A stretch of DNA of 64,000 bases, from NCBI GenBank assembly GCA_910591455.2, contig OU342820.1, positions 2,518,441 to 2,582,440 on the forward strand, given 5' to 3'. Below, piece by piece: positions 1 through 12,833 of the stretch. A program made the position numbers and the translations under genes. The notes under the pieces are model-generated. The model was not told the DNA's origin and searched no databases. It was given only the letters and a program-made list of their open reading frames with translations. The number at the start of each line of letters is the position of its first letter. The stretch's first letter is position 1. The DNA is from Pholis gunnellus (taxonomy: Eukaryota; Chordata; Actinopteri; Perciformes; Pholidae).

Positions 1-195
1 CTAAGTTGACCTTTTGAGCCTTTTCAGTTTGTTACACATACTAAATGCTCAAATATGTACTTTAATGCCCAAAGATAAGAACGAAATGTAGAGGTTATTG
101 AGCTATCAGGATAATAATATCACTATAAACAAAAATAATCCTAGTTCATTGTTGTATTCTTACTTTGGTCGCCATTTCCCTTTTTGTGTTGATAG

Positions 196-3100
196 CATCC
201 AGTGGGGGCTCAGGGGAAGGTTACTGTGCCGGGGAGAAAGAGGTGCTTGATGCCTTCAACAGATGGGTGAGTAAACATGTACTGTAACTTGTGCCGATGC
301 TAGTTAAAGCTGCAATCATTCATATTTTCATATAAATGACGGGACTAGGGATAGGTATTGTTAGGATTGTATCGATAATAGTGCTCCACGATTCAGCTTA
401 TTGGGTCGATTTCTTATCGATACTCTTATCGGTTCTTTTTGATGAAAAAAAGACAATTCATTTAGAAAATAATCCACATTGCGTTATTATTCTTGTATTT
501 AAACAAATAGTCTTTCTTTAGCAGCAATACAAGAAGTTCCAAAATCATTTAAATACATTTGCAGCTAAAAAATTAGCTCAGTAATAATCATTTATTAGCC
601 TGTTCTTACAACTCTGTATGGCATCACTGACGTTCCCTGCAGTGGACGAGGATGGACGGCTGCTCCACAATCAGGAGAAAACTGAGCATTTCTGCAGATT
701 TATGTTCTGCTTGTAAGCCAAATGTTGTAATATATTACTGTTAATACCTCCCTTTATTGCATTTGTATCAACGAGAGTTCTCAGCATCGACTGGAGTCAA
801 ATGTAGCCACACTTTGGATCTTTTTCTTCTCTCTGCCATGATGTGTGTCTCACACTGTACTGAGCCGGAGTGTGTGTGTCAGAGTAAAGCACAAGGAGAC
901 CGAGAGAGGAGGTTTGAGACAAGGTCATCTCTGGAACTTCTAAAGTACCGATAGCAGAACCGTGAACTCCGGACCGCATCGATACTCTTGAGTTTTTACT
1001 CATTTGGAACCGATTGCTGTCTAGAGCCAAGTTTCAGGGCGTCATCCCTAGACAGGACTATGCCTGAAGGTGCAACCTGTAAGATCTGAGTCAAAACATG
1101 AACAAAAATAACTAACATTATCAAAAGAATGTGAAGAAGTAGCAGTGCTGACGTTGTGTCAAATAGGTCAATGTTTGTGCTGCAGAGATATCTACTGCTA
1201 ACCAGCTAGCCCCGGCCCGAAGCATCTGCAGGCTGAAAGATCTGTTGAATCTTTCTTTGTTGCTAGAACAAAAACTAATGCACATAACTCACCAGGTGCT
1301 GCGGTGCTTAACTGTATCTTCATGTTGCAGTCAGAAATACCATGATTATGAACATGAATAAAGCGTGGACTTTGAAGCTCACACTGGTCATTACTATGGA
1401 TTTATGGATCTTAGCCCATGGCCGTTTGACATGAATATTTTGTGCTGTAACAAAAGAATAAAAAGTTAGAACTGAACCAATTTAGTTGAGTGTTGTCCTC
1501 GACCAAACATTTGATGTTTTCATGTTTCTATTGTCCTGGTGTTAGCTGGGTGAACAGCTGCTTCAGCTGGTTCCCAACAGTGGAGTAGATGTGGTGGAGC
1601 TTGAGGACGAGGGTACATGTGTTCGCTTCAGTCCCCTCCTGACTGCTGCAGGTAACATGAACACACACACACACACACACACAAGCAAGATACTCTGCTT
1701 GATATATGTTTTAATAGATGTTAGATACTGTCGGTAACGTTTAATGAAAACATCACCATGACCATGATTTTCCTCCCTCCTCTCCAGTTCTGGGGACCCA
1801 GGAGGAGAACGTTGAGGACCTGATGGAGAAGCTGTCAGAGGTGGTGCCTGTGATGTGCTCCACAATGTGCCTGAGACAGGACTTCAGAGAGGAAACCCAC
1901 CGACACTCTCCCTCGCTCACATACATAGAGGAGCTTAGCTGGCCTGGCCTTGGTGCTGTCCGGTAAGAGTGGATAGACATTACCTGTATTCATTTAAAGC
2001 AACCTCCAGTAAGTGTATTCAATAATGTGAGTAGACTCACGCACATCGCCTTCACTAAATAAGCTGATCTACTTTAAATGCTACATTCACAGACAATAGG
2101 TATTTATGTTTCAATTTAAAGAGGGTCTTTGACTTCATTGACAGCTTATATTTGGTTACATGCTCTTTGATATTTTCAATGCAGCAGCTACGACATGCTG
2201 CTTTACAAAGCAATTAGTCACATTGTAACCCCATATACAGTATGTGCACTATCAAAATAATGCTTTAAATAGTGCTGTTAATGAGTTTGATGTGTGACTT
2301 GTAATCAGGCAGCGCTGCAAAAAATAGTTTTAGTCTGGAATAAATGTGGATGGAATAGTCTGTCAATGCTTTCAAAGTATGTGGAAGTCCTTGGTGAATG
2401 GCCATTGGCTAAAACAAATCACTCACATTTGTATTTTAGAGTATGCCAAAAAAAACGAAAACTGAATTTTCCTGCAGGATTTGTTCCTCTGTCATTTCAA
2501 AAAGCTGACTGAACAAGATAAACTCCAGTGTGCAAATGTCTGGTAATCATTCACCAATGTCTTCCTCATCTGATGCCTCTCTGTGTTTACAGCTTCACTC
2601 TCAAGGATTCAAGGATCATTGATTGTCATTATGCAAACACAGGGATGCACAACGAAATTCAGTTGTAGCCCATTTGTAACACAACGAACACATGACAAAC
2701 TAAACTAAGACAGTAGCACATTCCTGTGCTGCATCTGTGGGATTAGCATCATAAGGAATGTAAACAGCAGCAACAAAAACACATCTCTGGGCAGATAATA
2801 TGGCCGACATCTTGACATTAAATATCAACATGAGGAAAATATTGTCCGTCAACTCTGACTGTTTGAGCACCAAGCATCATGATGAATGAAATCATGTGGA
2901 ACACGCGTGTGACACACACCTCTGTCTGAATGAACACGTGTGTGTGAAACACACCTCTGTCTGAATGACAAGTGAACGACATGGCTTTAACTGAAGGATT
3001 AAACCAGCAGCGTCATCAATTTCACTTGTACTTGCTGTCCTTTTAACAACGTTGGCATTTGCTGTGGCGCTCAGTGGGACTCAAACTTGAGTGTCGATGT

Positions 3101-6100
3101 TTAGGTACGAGCCTCGGGCTGAAGGGATGGATGAGAGCAGGAGGAAGCAGGAGCTGGAGAAAATCAACAGTGAGCTGCTGAAGAAACTACAAGACCTTGA
3201 CACTGACATCATCTTTTCCACTGGTGAGTAGCACCTCTTCACATTTGAGAAGCCTGTGAAAGATGTAACTGAGTATTTACCTTTTCCATCTCTTCTCTCC
3301 CCAGGCCCTGAGTTTGGGACGGAGGAGGACTGTATCTTTGTTGGCATGGTCACCGAGGACGTTGATGTGTCAGAGTTGGTGGACACAGTCGCTGCCCTCG
3401 GGAGGGACATAGAGGAGAACGGAAGGGTAACTGCTATATCATTTATTTTCTAGCGTACTTGAAGGTCAAAGATTTAATGAATAGTTTACATTCAATCAGT
3501 AACCTCCCACCAATACTGACAAAGTGGTTGCAATATTGTAATTGGCTATAACTGGAATGGTGATGGTCATTGTGTAATTATACCCCGTCTTTAAATAATG
3601 AAACAGTACGAAAGAATGAATAAATCTCTCCCAGTTCAATTATTTGCACTCAGTTATAATTAAATAGCAGCTAAAATATTTGGAGAACTCCAGAAGTGTT
3701 TTAACATTAGACCTGAGCATGTTTTACTAGCGTCTAAACAACTACAACAAACACTTGTTTGTGAGATTAGGCATTTTGGAGGTTAATTTGAAATATGAAA
3801 TTCATCTCAGCTATGAGGACACTGTAGTGCGGTGCACAGCAATGTAAATGTATTTCCTGCTGCTCTGTAGATTAGGACGTATTTAGCTTTCAATGCTAAG
3901 CTTATTGGGCCTCATTCACAAACCCTGCATACAAATGTTTCACGCACAAATATTTTCTTCCATGAATTTGATCTGCCTCCGACCATGCATGTGCACAACT
4001 TTTATTTAAATGCATCTCATATTAAAAACGCATTCATTCAGAAAGGCTTTGACAGACAACACTATTTAAAACCGTATGATTTGATGTTTTTGTGGTTATA
4101 TAAATGTAATTATTGGTGCTCTTAGATTTCTGCTAGACCGCCCTGTTAGTACAGGAGCATGCTGGCAAGTAGGAGAGCAAAACATTGTTTACCTCATTTA
4201 AAATTTTTGAAAAGTTAAACACCCACAAATCAAAACGTGTTGTGAATTTTAAAATTACAACATCTATCTTTTTTTCAATAAATGATGACTTTTGGACTTA
4301 AACACGCTCTTGAGTTCTTGGAAATTTTTGAGTCACATTAATCGGAAACAACGTAGCAAATCTAATTATGCAATATATAATACTAATAACATTGCTTTAG
4401 CCCGACTAACAAAAGAAGCTGCACATCATTCAAATATAAAGGTTATGAATAAAGTGTCTAACTATTCGGTACAGCCCTATTACATTGATGAAATAAACTA
4501 CCTCTGGGTGAAAGTGGCTTGCTGGATGTCCTCACTTTTACCCTCATTTCTGCCACTCCTGGATTTTTGTCAAAGAATCACGGCGAGTCTCTCATCTCGG
4601 GCTGACGGATCGGGTAGTGTTTGGATTCTGCCTGAACGCTGTCCCGTGGTAACCACATGTCAGGACTCCTCTGGAGCTCTCCGACTCCGATACATTGGCA
4701 GAGATAGATAGGAGTCATTTCTTAAGTTAACAAACGTTGATTAAATGCTCCTTGTCCTAACAGTAGGAGCAAATGTGTGCCATTTTGAGAATGTGTGTCA
4801 GTTAGGATTGATGAATATAGGCCCTGGTTTTACTTTATGGGTAAAAGATGGATGCCAGGGGTCACATCTGCAACTACAGAGACCCAGCACCTTTTCATCT
4901 CAGAGCTGACCCACCAAGCCCTGATCTAGCAAACAGTTATCAGAACATGGAGATGACACGATGACAGCTTATTTTCTGTTAAAATCCCAAATCCAATGGA
5001 AAAATCCCATTTGCTTTTTATCGCGCGAACCAGGGCGATGCTAACTTCCTGTAGGATACAAACGTACATCATCTCTGCACCACTCTATTCTGACATTTCT
5101 GTATTGTAATGACTCTTTCCTGTGTAGCTACTGGAGAACATGACAGAGGTGGTGAGGAAAGGCATCCTGGAGGCAGAGCTGCAGCTGCAAAAGGCCAATG
5201 AGGAGAAACTCATAGAGGAGGTGTGTGTGCCTGCTTATTTTAGTTTGTACTTTGGGTTAAGGAGCTCTCAGGGGACGAACATGTTTGTTTGCTCTTGTTT
5301 CACTAATTTTGAGTGTGTGTTTGGGTGTGTGAAGGTCGACATGCAAGTAAATCCAATCCATTGAAATGTTTGTCTTCCTTTGTGTCCGTGTGTAGGGCAT
5401 GCTGAGACAGCTTCCTCTGGTTGGCTCTGTGTTGAACTGGTTCTCTCCATTTCAAAGTTCTATTAAGGGAAGGACCTTCAACTTGGCTGCAGGTACAGAG
5501 TGTCCTTGTATGGTGACAGTTAGCGATGATAATCCTGAGTCACTAAATGTCACATCAGGTGTAACTTTTCCACCCAATGATGAACTTGAGGCGCAACAGA
5601 ACTAAAGGAGCTTAACGCTAGTCCAAAATGCAAGGTCCGATGTCACATGAATGTCGTTGTAGTTGTAGAATGACTGCTGTCAAAGTGGACAGTTCAAACA
5701 CAAGTCTAAAATATGCATATGATTAAGCTCTTCTAAATAGTACACATCAAAGTATGTGAATATGTGTCAGTATTACTGTATAACATGTGAATGGTGTGTG
5801 CCCATAGGTTCCCTGGACTCCACAGAGACGACTTACTCCACCAAGGCCCAGCCAGGCAGGTCGTCCCTGCAAGAAAGTCCCACCTCCTCATCAAAGAAAC
5901 AACCAGGTAGGTCCAGCAGTGTTAAGCTGCAGATCATTCAAATGAAAAGCCTTCCAGTACAGGAAGGGATTATACGTATGCTCTGTCAGCCACTAGAAGG
6001 CTTTTCATGTCAAAAATCTGTGCAGGAAATGTCCAGTTTTATTAACAGCTTAACAAGGATAAAAAACCAAACTATAAAGGCCGCTCACTCCAGACAGTGG

Positions 6101-7514
6101 CACAGAGAAAAGAATCCACAATATGTGCTTCTATAAACTCGGTGGCGTCGTGACTACTCGCAGGTTTTTTTGGTAAACTGCTGTTGCTGGCCAGCTAATG
6201 ACTAACATGCTAGCCAGCCTGGAACATCGTAGCGCTAGTCAGTTGTAATATCTCTGTAATCACTCTTATTTTCTCTGTACTGAAGCTTTACTCCCTCTTG
6301 ACATTTTGTTCTTGGGACTATACATCAATTTAGTGAATACATTATAATTGGAGTGGGAAAATAAGCTTCCTGAGCTTGCTAAGTGTCGATTAGCAAGCAA
6401 GCTAACTTTCAGTTGGTGAGCTCATTAGCCCAGTCACTCCCAGGACAATCAGTTCAAAAGACATGTGTACATGGAGTCCTATCTGAAACCTTATACTGTG
6501 AGTCAGCTAATAAGCTATGATAGCTTCCTCTATTGTTTGACTCTTCTGCTCCCTATTCCCTCAATGTTTCTTTTTATTTCATTCATTTTTTACCCACTCC
6601 CCCATGTCAGTGCTCTAAAGTTGGGTTGCTATCGTTCAACGGTGTAAATTTGTCAAAGTTAAGGAGACTTCCATTTGATCAATTGTTTGGATTGTGTCCA
6701 CTTGCTGTCCACACCTCACTGAGGTCCCGACTTAATGCGAGTCAGGCCACCTCAGCACGTGGTCTGGCTGATCGGATCCTAAGAGTATAATTCTTGGAGC
6801 GTACAGAATTGACAGTTGATGTGTCCTGACATTATTGGATGGCAAAAGTCCCATTGGAAAGACAAGACCACGGCTTTAGTGTTTTGGACAGGGCATGTTT
6901 TAATCAGCACCCATATATCCTCAAAATGTAGAAACATTGTCCTTACCAGTTCCTGGGAGGAAGGAAAGAACCTCATTTTTCTTATTCAAAGTAGTCGCAT
7001 CTTTTTTCTAGTCCATTTCCATCTTCCAGAAAGTTTTCCCCTCCGACTAGTTAATATTGGCTAGCTTGCAAGTTGATGAAGAACATGAAAATAGTGGACA
7101 GTAATGTCTGTCAGCGTGCTCTGAGCTCTCTCTCTTCTTGTTACCAGTGTTGTTCAGAGAATTCTGCTACCTGTGGAAAATGACATCCCACTCAGCTTGT
7201 GCACTTCCTGTCTTAATGTTGTCCTCACAGGTCAGAGGTTATTCCGGCGCTCAGGGGCGGGCTCCGACTCCTTTAGTGAAACCAGCTCCATCGGCCCAGC
7301 TGAGGAGACAACCAGAGAGGCGAGTACCACTCCCAGTGGTAGCATCCACCCCCCCGCCTCTCCTCCTGCGCCTGAGGAGGACTCAACCGCAGGCGATGTC
7401 ATACCAGAGAACATCCAGGAGTCGTCTGTGCAGGTGCACACACAGCTGGAGGATGAAGTGGCCTCAGAGGAGAGGCAGCCTGAAGGCCAAGAGGTGGAGC
7501 AGAGCGGGAGATAG
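196..7514 (+). CDS. pdxdc1: PDXDC1, 3' part (nine coding exons; 5' end outside window)
   Basis: Pyridoxal-dependent decarboxylase domain-containing protein 1, C-terminal part. Coding exons: 196-266 (first acceptor uncertain, 196 or 203), 1546-1651, 1788-1962, 3105-3223, 3305-3426, 5128-5220, 5396-5492, 5808-5906 and 7231-7514 (TAG at 7512-7514). All junctions are GT/AG and the phases agree. Matches to the vertebrate family that I recall include 'YCAGEKEVLDAFNRW', 'RFSPLLTAAVLGT', 'LLENMTEVVRKGI', 'GSVLNWFSPFQS' and 'KGRTFNLAAGSL'. The last exon encodes a Ser/Glu-rich disordered tail containing 'GSDSFSETSS', as in the human protein. The family has a group II decarboxylase fold, but its substrate is not firmly established, and the PLP-binding N-terminal domain is not in this window. 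The introns hold transposon debris at 0.34-1.06, 2.6-2.9 and 3.9-4.8 kb. Confidence 0.93.
339..1062. mobile_element. Probable non-autonomous DNA transposon in pdxdc1 intron
   Basis: Both ends carry 'CTAGGGAT' in opposite orientation (near 345 and 1046), followed inward by 'ATCGATA' and 'accgat' type sequence typical of a dispersed fish element. The interior has no meaningful reading frame. The ends match only imperfectly and no target duplication is evident, so class and exact borders are tentative. Confidence 0.4.
1660..1683. repeat. (AC)n microsatellite
   Basis: A short CA-dinucleotide run lies just 3' of the pdxdc1 exon that ends at 1651, close to its splice donor. Confidence 0.9.
2597..2876 (+). 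repeat. Dispersed repeat, copy 1
   Basis: The segment starts with a 'CAAGGAT...TTGTCATTATGCA...CACAACGAAATTC' type sequence often seen in fish transposon ends. From about 2670 it is clearly related to 41369-41565 in rrn3: both carry 'CATTTGTAACACAAC', 'GGAATGTAAACAGCAGCA', 'ATGGCCGACATCTT' and 'TCAACTCTGACTGT' in the same order and orientation. It has no coding potential and its class is unknown. Confidence 0.7.
3907..4824. mobile_element. Non-autonomous DNA transposon (about 0.92 kb) in pdxdc1 intron
   Basis: The left end reads 'GGGCCTCATTCACAAACC'. The complement of the right end reads 'GGGCCTATATTCATCAATCC'. These are imperfect terminal inverted repeats of a type common in teleost genomes. 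An apparent 139-codon frame inside (4292-4711) has no recognisable protein similarity and I regard it as chance. No clear target-site duplication is visible. Confidence 0.55.
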
Positions 7515-10500
7515 GATACACTCTGTCTGAAGGTGTCCTCAACCGTCCTCTAAATGGTGCCAGCCTAACGGATGTTAAAAAGAAAGGTGTTATTATATTG
7601 TTAATCTAGCGAAGGGAGAGTGGTGATGGAGCTAGATTTGGCTGTTTGTCTCTGTCCTATGTCAAAGGAAAATCCACCCCTGATACTTCCATGCTGCGAT
7701 GCTCACTTCAGTGCATTCTAGTTATTTAGTGATTAGTTAAGTGTTCTGAGAGGTTGATGAAAAGTGTTCTGCTGCACTCTAAATATCTTGACGGATCATT
7801 TCATCCCTGATTGCTCCTGTATTCACAGCTATACTAAGAATACAGTAAACAACAGAATGAAGTGTTTAGGGTGGATTTCTCCTTTAAAGGTGGGATGGAC
7901 ATCCAGCCAGCATTGTGTTTTTACACTGATCTGTCTGTCCGTCGATGTCTTGTTGGATTAGAGCGGAGGAGTAGACACATCATTTCTTTAGCTTTAAAGA
8001 GAAATACGATTGGTTCAGGACCAGAGTCTCCATTTAATACTCACTTTATCACTGAACTGGAATTATAGCAGCTTGATGTTAAAGCAATGAGTGTCACTGC
8101 AATTACAATGTTTAGATTCCTGACTGTAAATAGCAGATGTTATATATCTAACCCATGAAATTACTAAGTGTAATTATTTAAAATGAATTAAATCTGTATA
8201 GAAGGAGTAGAGTATCATAATCTATTTAATTCAAATATACCTACTGATAATAGCAGTCGCCTGCTTCAAACACTCCCTTCATGTTTGCACTGAAACAAAT
8301 CTTTAAAAAAAGAACCAGATTTAGAGAAAGAGGTCACATTTTTAGGAATAAAAAGTTGTAATTAATGAGAAAAAGTCACAATAATATAATGATTAATTAT
8401 GAGATAATTTTTACATAATTAATCATATTATGAAAATAAAGATGAAGTTTTAATGGTTCATGAAAAAGTTAGTAATTACTCAATTATAATTTAAGATTAA
8501 GCTTAATTTACAAACTGAAAAAGTCATGTGACGAGATAACAATTTTAATCATCTTAGTAAGTATAATTTTACAAAACAAAGTCATGGATTAAGTCGTATT
8601 TTTGAGAACTATATTATTAACTTTTAAGAACAAGCTAAATGTTTCATTATTGGATGAAGAGCATGTCCGGTTTAGTTGTTCTTAAACATAATAATAATAA
8701 TAAACCTAATAAGGTGCTTATTGGTGAACTCTAAAAACTTCAGATCCTCCACATCCCTCATGTTGACCTGTAGATGGACAGACTGCAGCGGAGTAGCACA
8801 GTATACATTTAGAACATCACATTATCCCAATATTCCACGTTTTTCTCAAAAGTTATGTCTTTGTTCCCACAATATCACAACCTTTATTTTCATAATGTTT
8901 GACTTTTTTCTCAAAATTATGACTTTTCCCCAAAATACTATGACCTCATTCTCCTAATCTCAAAGTTCTGTAATAACAGGGAACCTGATACTTTAACAAT
9001 ATCAACTTTGTGAATGAAAATCAGATTCCCTTTCTCATTGCACATGCAGCTGTGGTTTTCTGCAAATATATTTTTGTGTTTATCAGTAATGCAACCTGAG
9101 CAGAAAGTGACTTTCTGTCACAGAGGAGCGATGCTTCACAGGTACTCACTAAAAACATCCTGCCAGACCTGGGTCAAAGGACTTCCTGTCTGCCTTATTA
9201 GAAGGCCAAATGGATGTCTTTTTGGAAATTCCCCCACTCACCACTAACGTCCCGTCTTTTGCCCTTGTCCCTTTGATGACTTATGGTATGAATAATAACA
9301 GATAGTACCGGGTGATGATGAGCAAGTTATGTACAATTTATTATGTTTCTTTGAAGGATTTCTGTGTGTGGAAGGTCACACAGTCCAAACGGTTCTCACA
9401 CCACCACTGTGCTAAATTGCAGAGAGCAGCTTTGTCATGTGTGAGTTGCATTCCTTCCACACTCTATTTTACACTGAGTGTGTTTGCCACACCGGGACAA
9501 TGACACCGAAACCTTCAGGGTAGGTCCCAAAGGACCCTGCTCACTGTGTGCTTCTGGCCTTTCCCAGTCCGTCTTCAAAGAAATGTGGTCAAATCTGTGG
9601 TCGTCAATCCAAACTGTGGTCCTGGATGTCACTGTGAGACACCCCACTGAGTCATGGAAGGAAATGACCTATGACGTGCTAACTGCTTGTAGACATGCCC
9701 TCAGATCTGATATCACACAGATGTCATCAGACCATCTCTCACAGTGTGACATGTAACAGAGCACAACTGTTATCACACCTTGTCTAGAGGCCTTAGAGGG
9801 TTTTGCTTTAGCAGGAAATGGAAGTGAGTTATAAATTCACACTTAATATGAAACTGCCATGGGAACTACAAACTTCTGTCGCCTAATATTAAGCATTGTG
9901 ATGCAACTTTACACAACATGATGGCTTCTCATCAGTGAGTGATTATGATTGATTTCATGCCTTTTGGAATTGAATTGGAGTGAACGAGCCTTAATTGGTC
10001 TGGCAGAATGGTTTATCCAAGTTAAATTTGCTCTCATGGAGGTGCCTAAAACAACCTGTAGTACTGGTGGAACATTTACTCTAAAGAGGTGTAATATGTG
10101 GGTTAATACAGTGGTTTGACAAGGGATTTACACAGTGAGAACGAAAATCACAGGAGAATCGATTTCAGATTTATTGCACTTATTCTGCAGATACGTTCTT
10201 GACTACTGTTCTTTATTTAGTTTTTGACATGGTGTAAATGAAGCAGAATCTTGTCGATGATTATTTGTTATTTGATCCTAATGCAAAGCTGAGTCGATAA
10301 TGTCGCAACCTTCCGAGAACATGTTTGATGAAGAACTTTGATTTGATGTCCTGGGCCGTCCTGCCTGTCACTGTCTGAATGATTGATTGTATTTGATGAG
10401 CAGAATCTTTTCTCTTGAATGTTTTCTACAATTAGTTTACAGAAAAGAAACACTTTGACATGTTCTGTAAATTTTGTCTCAACAGAATAAATTCAAAGTT
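7515..10500 (+). other. pdxdc1 3' UTR and downstream spacer
   Basis: No coding exon is visible. The 3' UTR starts at 7515. Candidate AATAAA signals occur from about 8 kb on, including 10486-10491, so the true mRNA end cannot be fixed. The interior includes an AT-rich degenerate repeat at 8330-8960. Confidence 0.5.
8330..8960. repeat. AT-rich degenerate repeat in inverted arrangement
   Basis: Between 8340 and 8560, motifs like 'GAGAAAAAGTCA' and 'GAAAATAAAG' recur. Between 8830 and 8960 the complementary motifs ('TGACTTTTTTCTC', 'TTTATTTTCAT') recur. The two arms could pair around 8560-8830. This resembles the 'agaaaa-gtcataatt' low-complexity repeats scattered through teleost genomes. Confidence 0.5.
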
Positions 10501-11030
10501 TTGTAGTCTTAATGTTAGGCCATGGCTGTATGTGGATCAGTTCTTACTCGACATGTACCTTTCTGTCTGATTCGTGTTCTTTCTCTGTCCTGTTGGACGT
10601 GTTCATTCAATGCAACTGGCATGTGTGTGGTTCAGCTATTCAGGATGCATTCTTCATTACATTTGTAATTGTACATGAGTTCTAGATTTCTGGCAAACTG
10701 AGCAATAAATCAATCAAAACACTGGCAGGCATAAATAACAAAAAGCACATTCACAGACAAAATGAAAATCACAAAATGGAAAGGTCTGAGTGTATAAATG
10801 TCTTTTAAGACCTTGGAGCATGCTGGACTAAAACTGAATCTATTTTTGTCCGATTTTTGTGCCGTCTGAGGCCTTTAGGACTACAACAAAAGCAAATAAA
10901 ACAGCAGTCAGACCAATACAAATAATGATCTAACAACAATACTGATTAACAGAGGTGTGGACTTGAGTCACATGACTTTGACTCAAGACTGACAAAATCA
11001 AAATGGTCGATTCGAAACTTGTAACTGTGG

Positions 11031-11465
11031 GACTTGTTGGTGTTGACTTGTGACGTGTTGGTGTTGACTTGTGACTTGTTGGTGTTGACTTGTGACTTGT
11101 TGGTGTTGACTTGTGACTTGTTGGTGTTGACTTGTTGGTGTTGGTGTTGACTTGTGACTTGTTGGTGTTGACTTGAGACGTGTTGGTGTTGACTTGAGAC
11201 GTGTTGGTGTTGACTTGTGACTTGTTGGTGTTGACTTGTGACTTGTTGGTGTTGACTTGTGACTTGTTGGTGTTGGTGTTGACTTGTTGGTGTTGGTGTT
11301 GACTTGTGACTTGTTGGTGTTGACTTGAGACGTGTTGGTGTTGACTTGAGACTTGTTGGTGTTGACTTGAGACTTGTTGGTGTTGACTTGAGACGTGTTG
11401 GTGTTGACTTGAGACTTGTTGGTGTTGACTTGAGACGTGTTGGTGTTGAAGTGGGACTTGTTGGA
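11031..11465. repeat. 21-bp minisatellite, about 20 units
   Basis: The tandem unit is approximately 'ACTTGTTGGTGTTGACTTGTG'. Variants carry GAGACGTGTT in place of GTGACTTGTT, and some units are shortened to a 6-bp 'GGTGTT' step. Flanking sequence on both sides (10954-11000 and 11466-11500) contains 'GACTTGAGTCACATGACTT' type motifs, so the array probably grew from 'GACTTG' repeats inside an older dispersed element. Repetitive frames on either strand are a by-product of the period being divisible by three. Confidence 0.92.
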
Positions 11466-12539
11466 CTTTATAGCCAAGACTTGAGACTTACTCGTGACTT
11501 TAAAGTTGAATTAAATTTTCACATACAGCACAAACAAAAGAAAATCACAGTCGGACTCGGTAATTGCAACACATGTACAATCTAATGCAACAGGTCCTTT
11601 CGTGAAGCTCAGAAGTGTTGATTCAGCTCTCTGGTCATTTTGGGGGCTGTAGTTAGTGGTGTGTGTTTATTTGTTTCTTCTTTCGTTGAATTGGATAACA
11701 TGTAAGGTGTTCCTCAAATTGTTTCCACATCTTGTAAGTCCTGGATTGCGTTATATTGTTGAAGTGTTGATTGTACAGAGGTGCTTTAATCTAAAATGAA
11801 GAGTAACTATCCATTATCATATAACAACTAATAATAAACAATAACCTCACTCTTTATATACTGCTAATCTAAAAGCAAAGTTGACTAGATGTGTCCTTTG
11901 AATTTGAGGGGCATCTTTTTATGAACAGGCCACTTCCTCTAGTTGAACTGGTAATTCAATGGTTGGACTGCGTTAATGCCTGAGAGCATATCTACAAAAT
12001 ATTCTGAGATGATTCACGTTGTGTGTTCCAGTTCATGATAGACATGAGTGTCCCAGAGGACTTTTTGTATAGGAAAAGGTCTTATTCTATTAGTGACGAC
12101 TGAGGACATTGAAACAATATATTGGTTGATGAATTTAGATTTCCTCAGTGTAGTTTGTATGCATGATTGCAAAGCTGTGATACCGCTCTTGGGACCAAGG
12201 TGAAATGCATTACTAGATACACTAAAGGAATCAAAAGGGAATACCTTCATATAATTAACAGTGATTGAGACTGGTGTGTTCACTGTTTAAAATGAACATT
12301 TAACATTTTTTTATTTTAAATGTACCTAAATGTAATCTTTCCAAACGAATAAATGCACATTATATTAGACAGTCAAGTATGTTGTATTACTGTTTAAAGG
12401 TCCCATCTCCATTTGCTACAACAAAATGAATGGAATCTGCAGTTGAAAAGGTAAGAAACTAATGGCGTAAACTGGCTCTTACTAGCATTTGGGGAATGTA
12501 TTTTTCTTGTCATAAGGAGTCTTTCGATTCAACGTTTTC

Positions 12540-12833
12540 CGCTTTTGAATAAGACTTCATATCCCAGAGGTCACCGCATGTAGCACGTCAACTGACGGGA
12601 CGCCTTAGCTCACGCGGACTGTCTCTGGGAGTGCTGAGTCGAACATCCGTTAGAACACCGTTAGAAACCGGCTGCTGTAGTTCACTGAATCGGAGACAAA
12701 CCATTCCACTTCGAGTTGGGACGCTCTCACTTACTCCAAGGGGTGACCTTAACGTCGGGTTTTGGGCGGACACTTACGGAGACCAAGAACTGCGTAGCTG
12801 AAATCTCACACTAGTGAAAATCCAAGACCCACG
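12540..12833 (+). promoter_or_regulatory. Likely gspt1 promoter / 5' UTR
   Basis: The 300 bases before the gspt1 start are richer in CpG than their surroundings and have no obvious TATA box. This fits a housekeeping-type promoter. The transcription start cannot be placed from sequence alone. Confidence 0.5.

Noticed and set aside
4292..4711. 139-codon open frame in a pdxdc1 intron
   Set aside because: It lies inside an inverted-repeat transposon, starts from a non-ATG codon, and shows no transposase or other motif.
11031..11465. Possible CRISPR-like array
   Set aside because: The repeats are directly adjacent with no unique spacers, and the genome is eukaryotic. It is a minisatellite.
10998..11585. 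Open frames with repeated 'VNTNKSQ' and 'RVGVDLRLVG' peptides
   Set aside because: They are translations of the 21-bp minisatellite, open only because 21 is divisible by three; no start context, splice sites or family.
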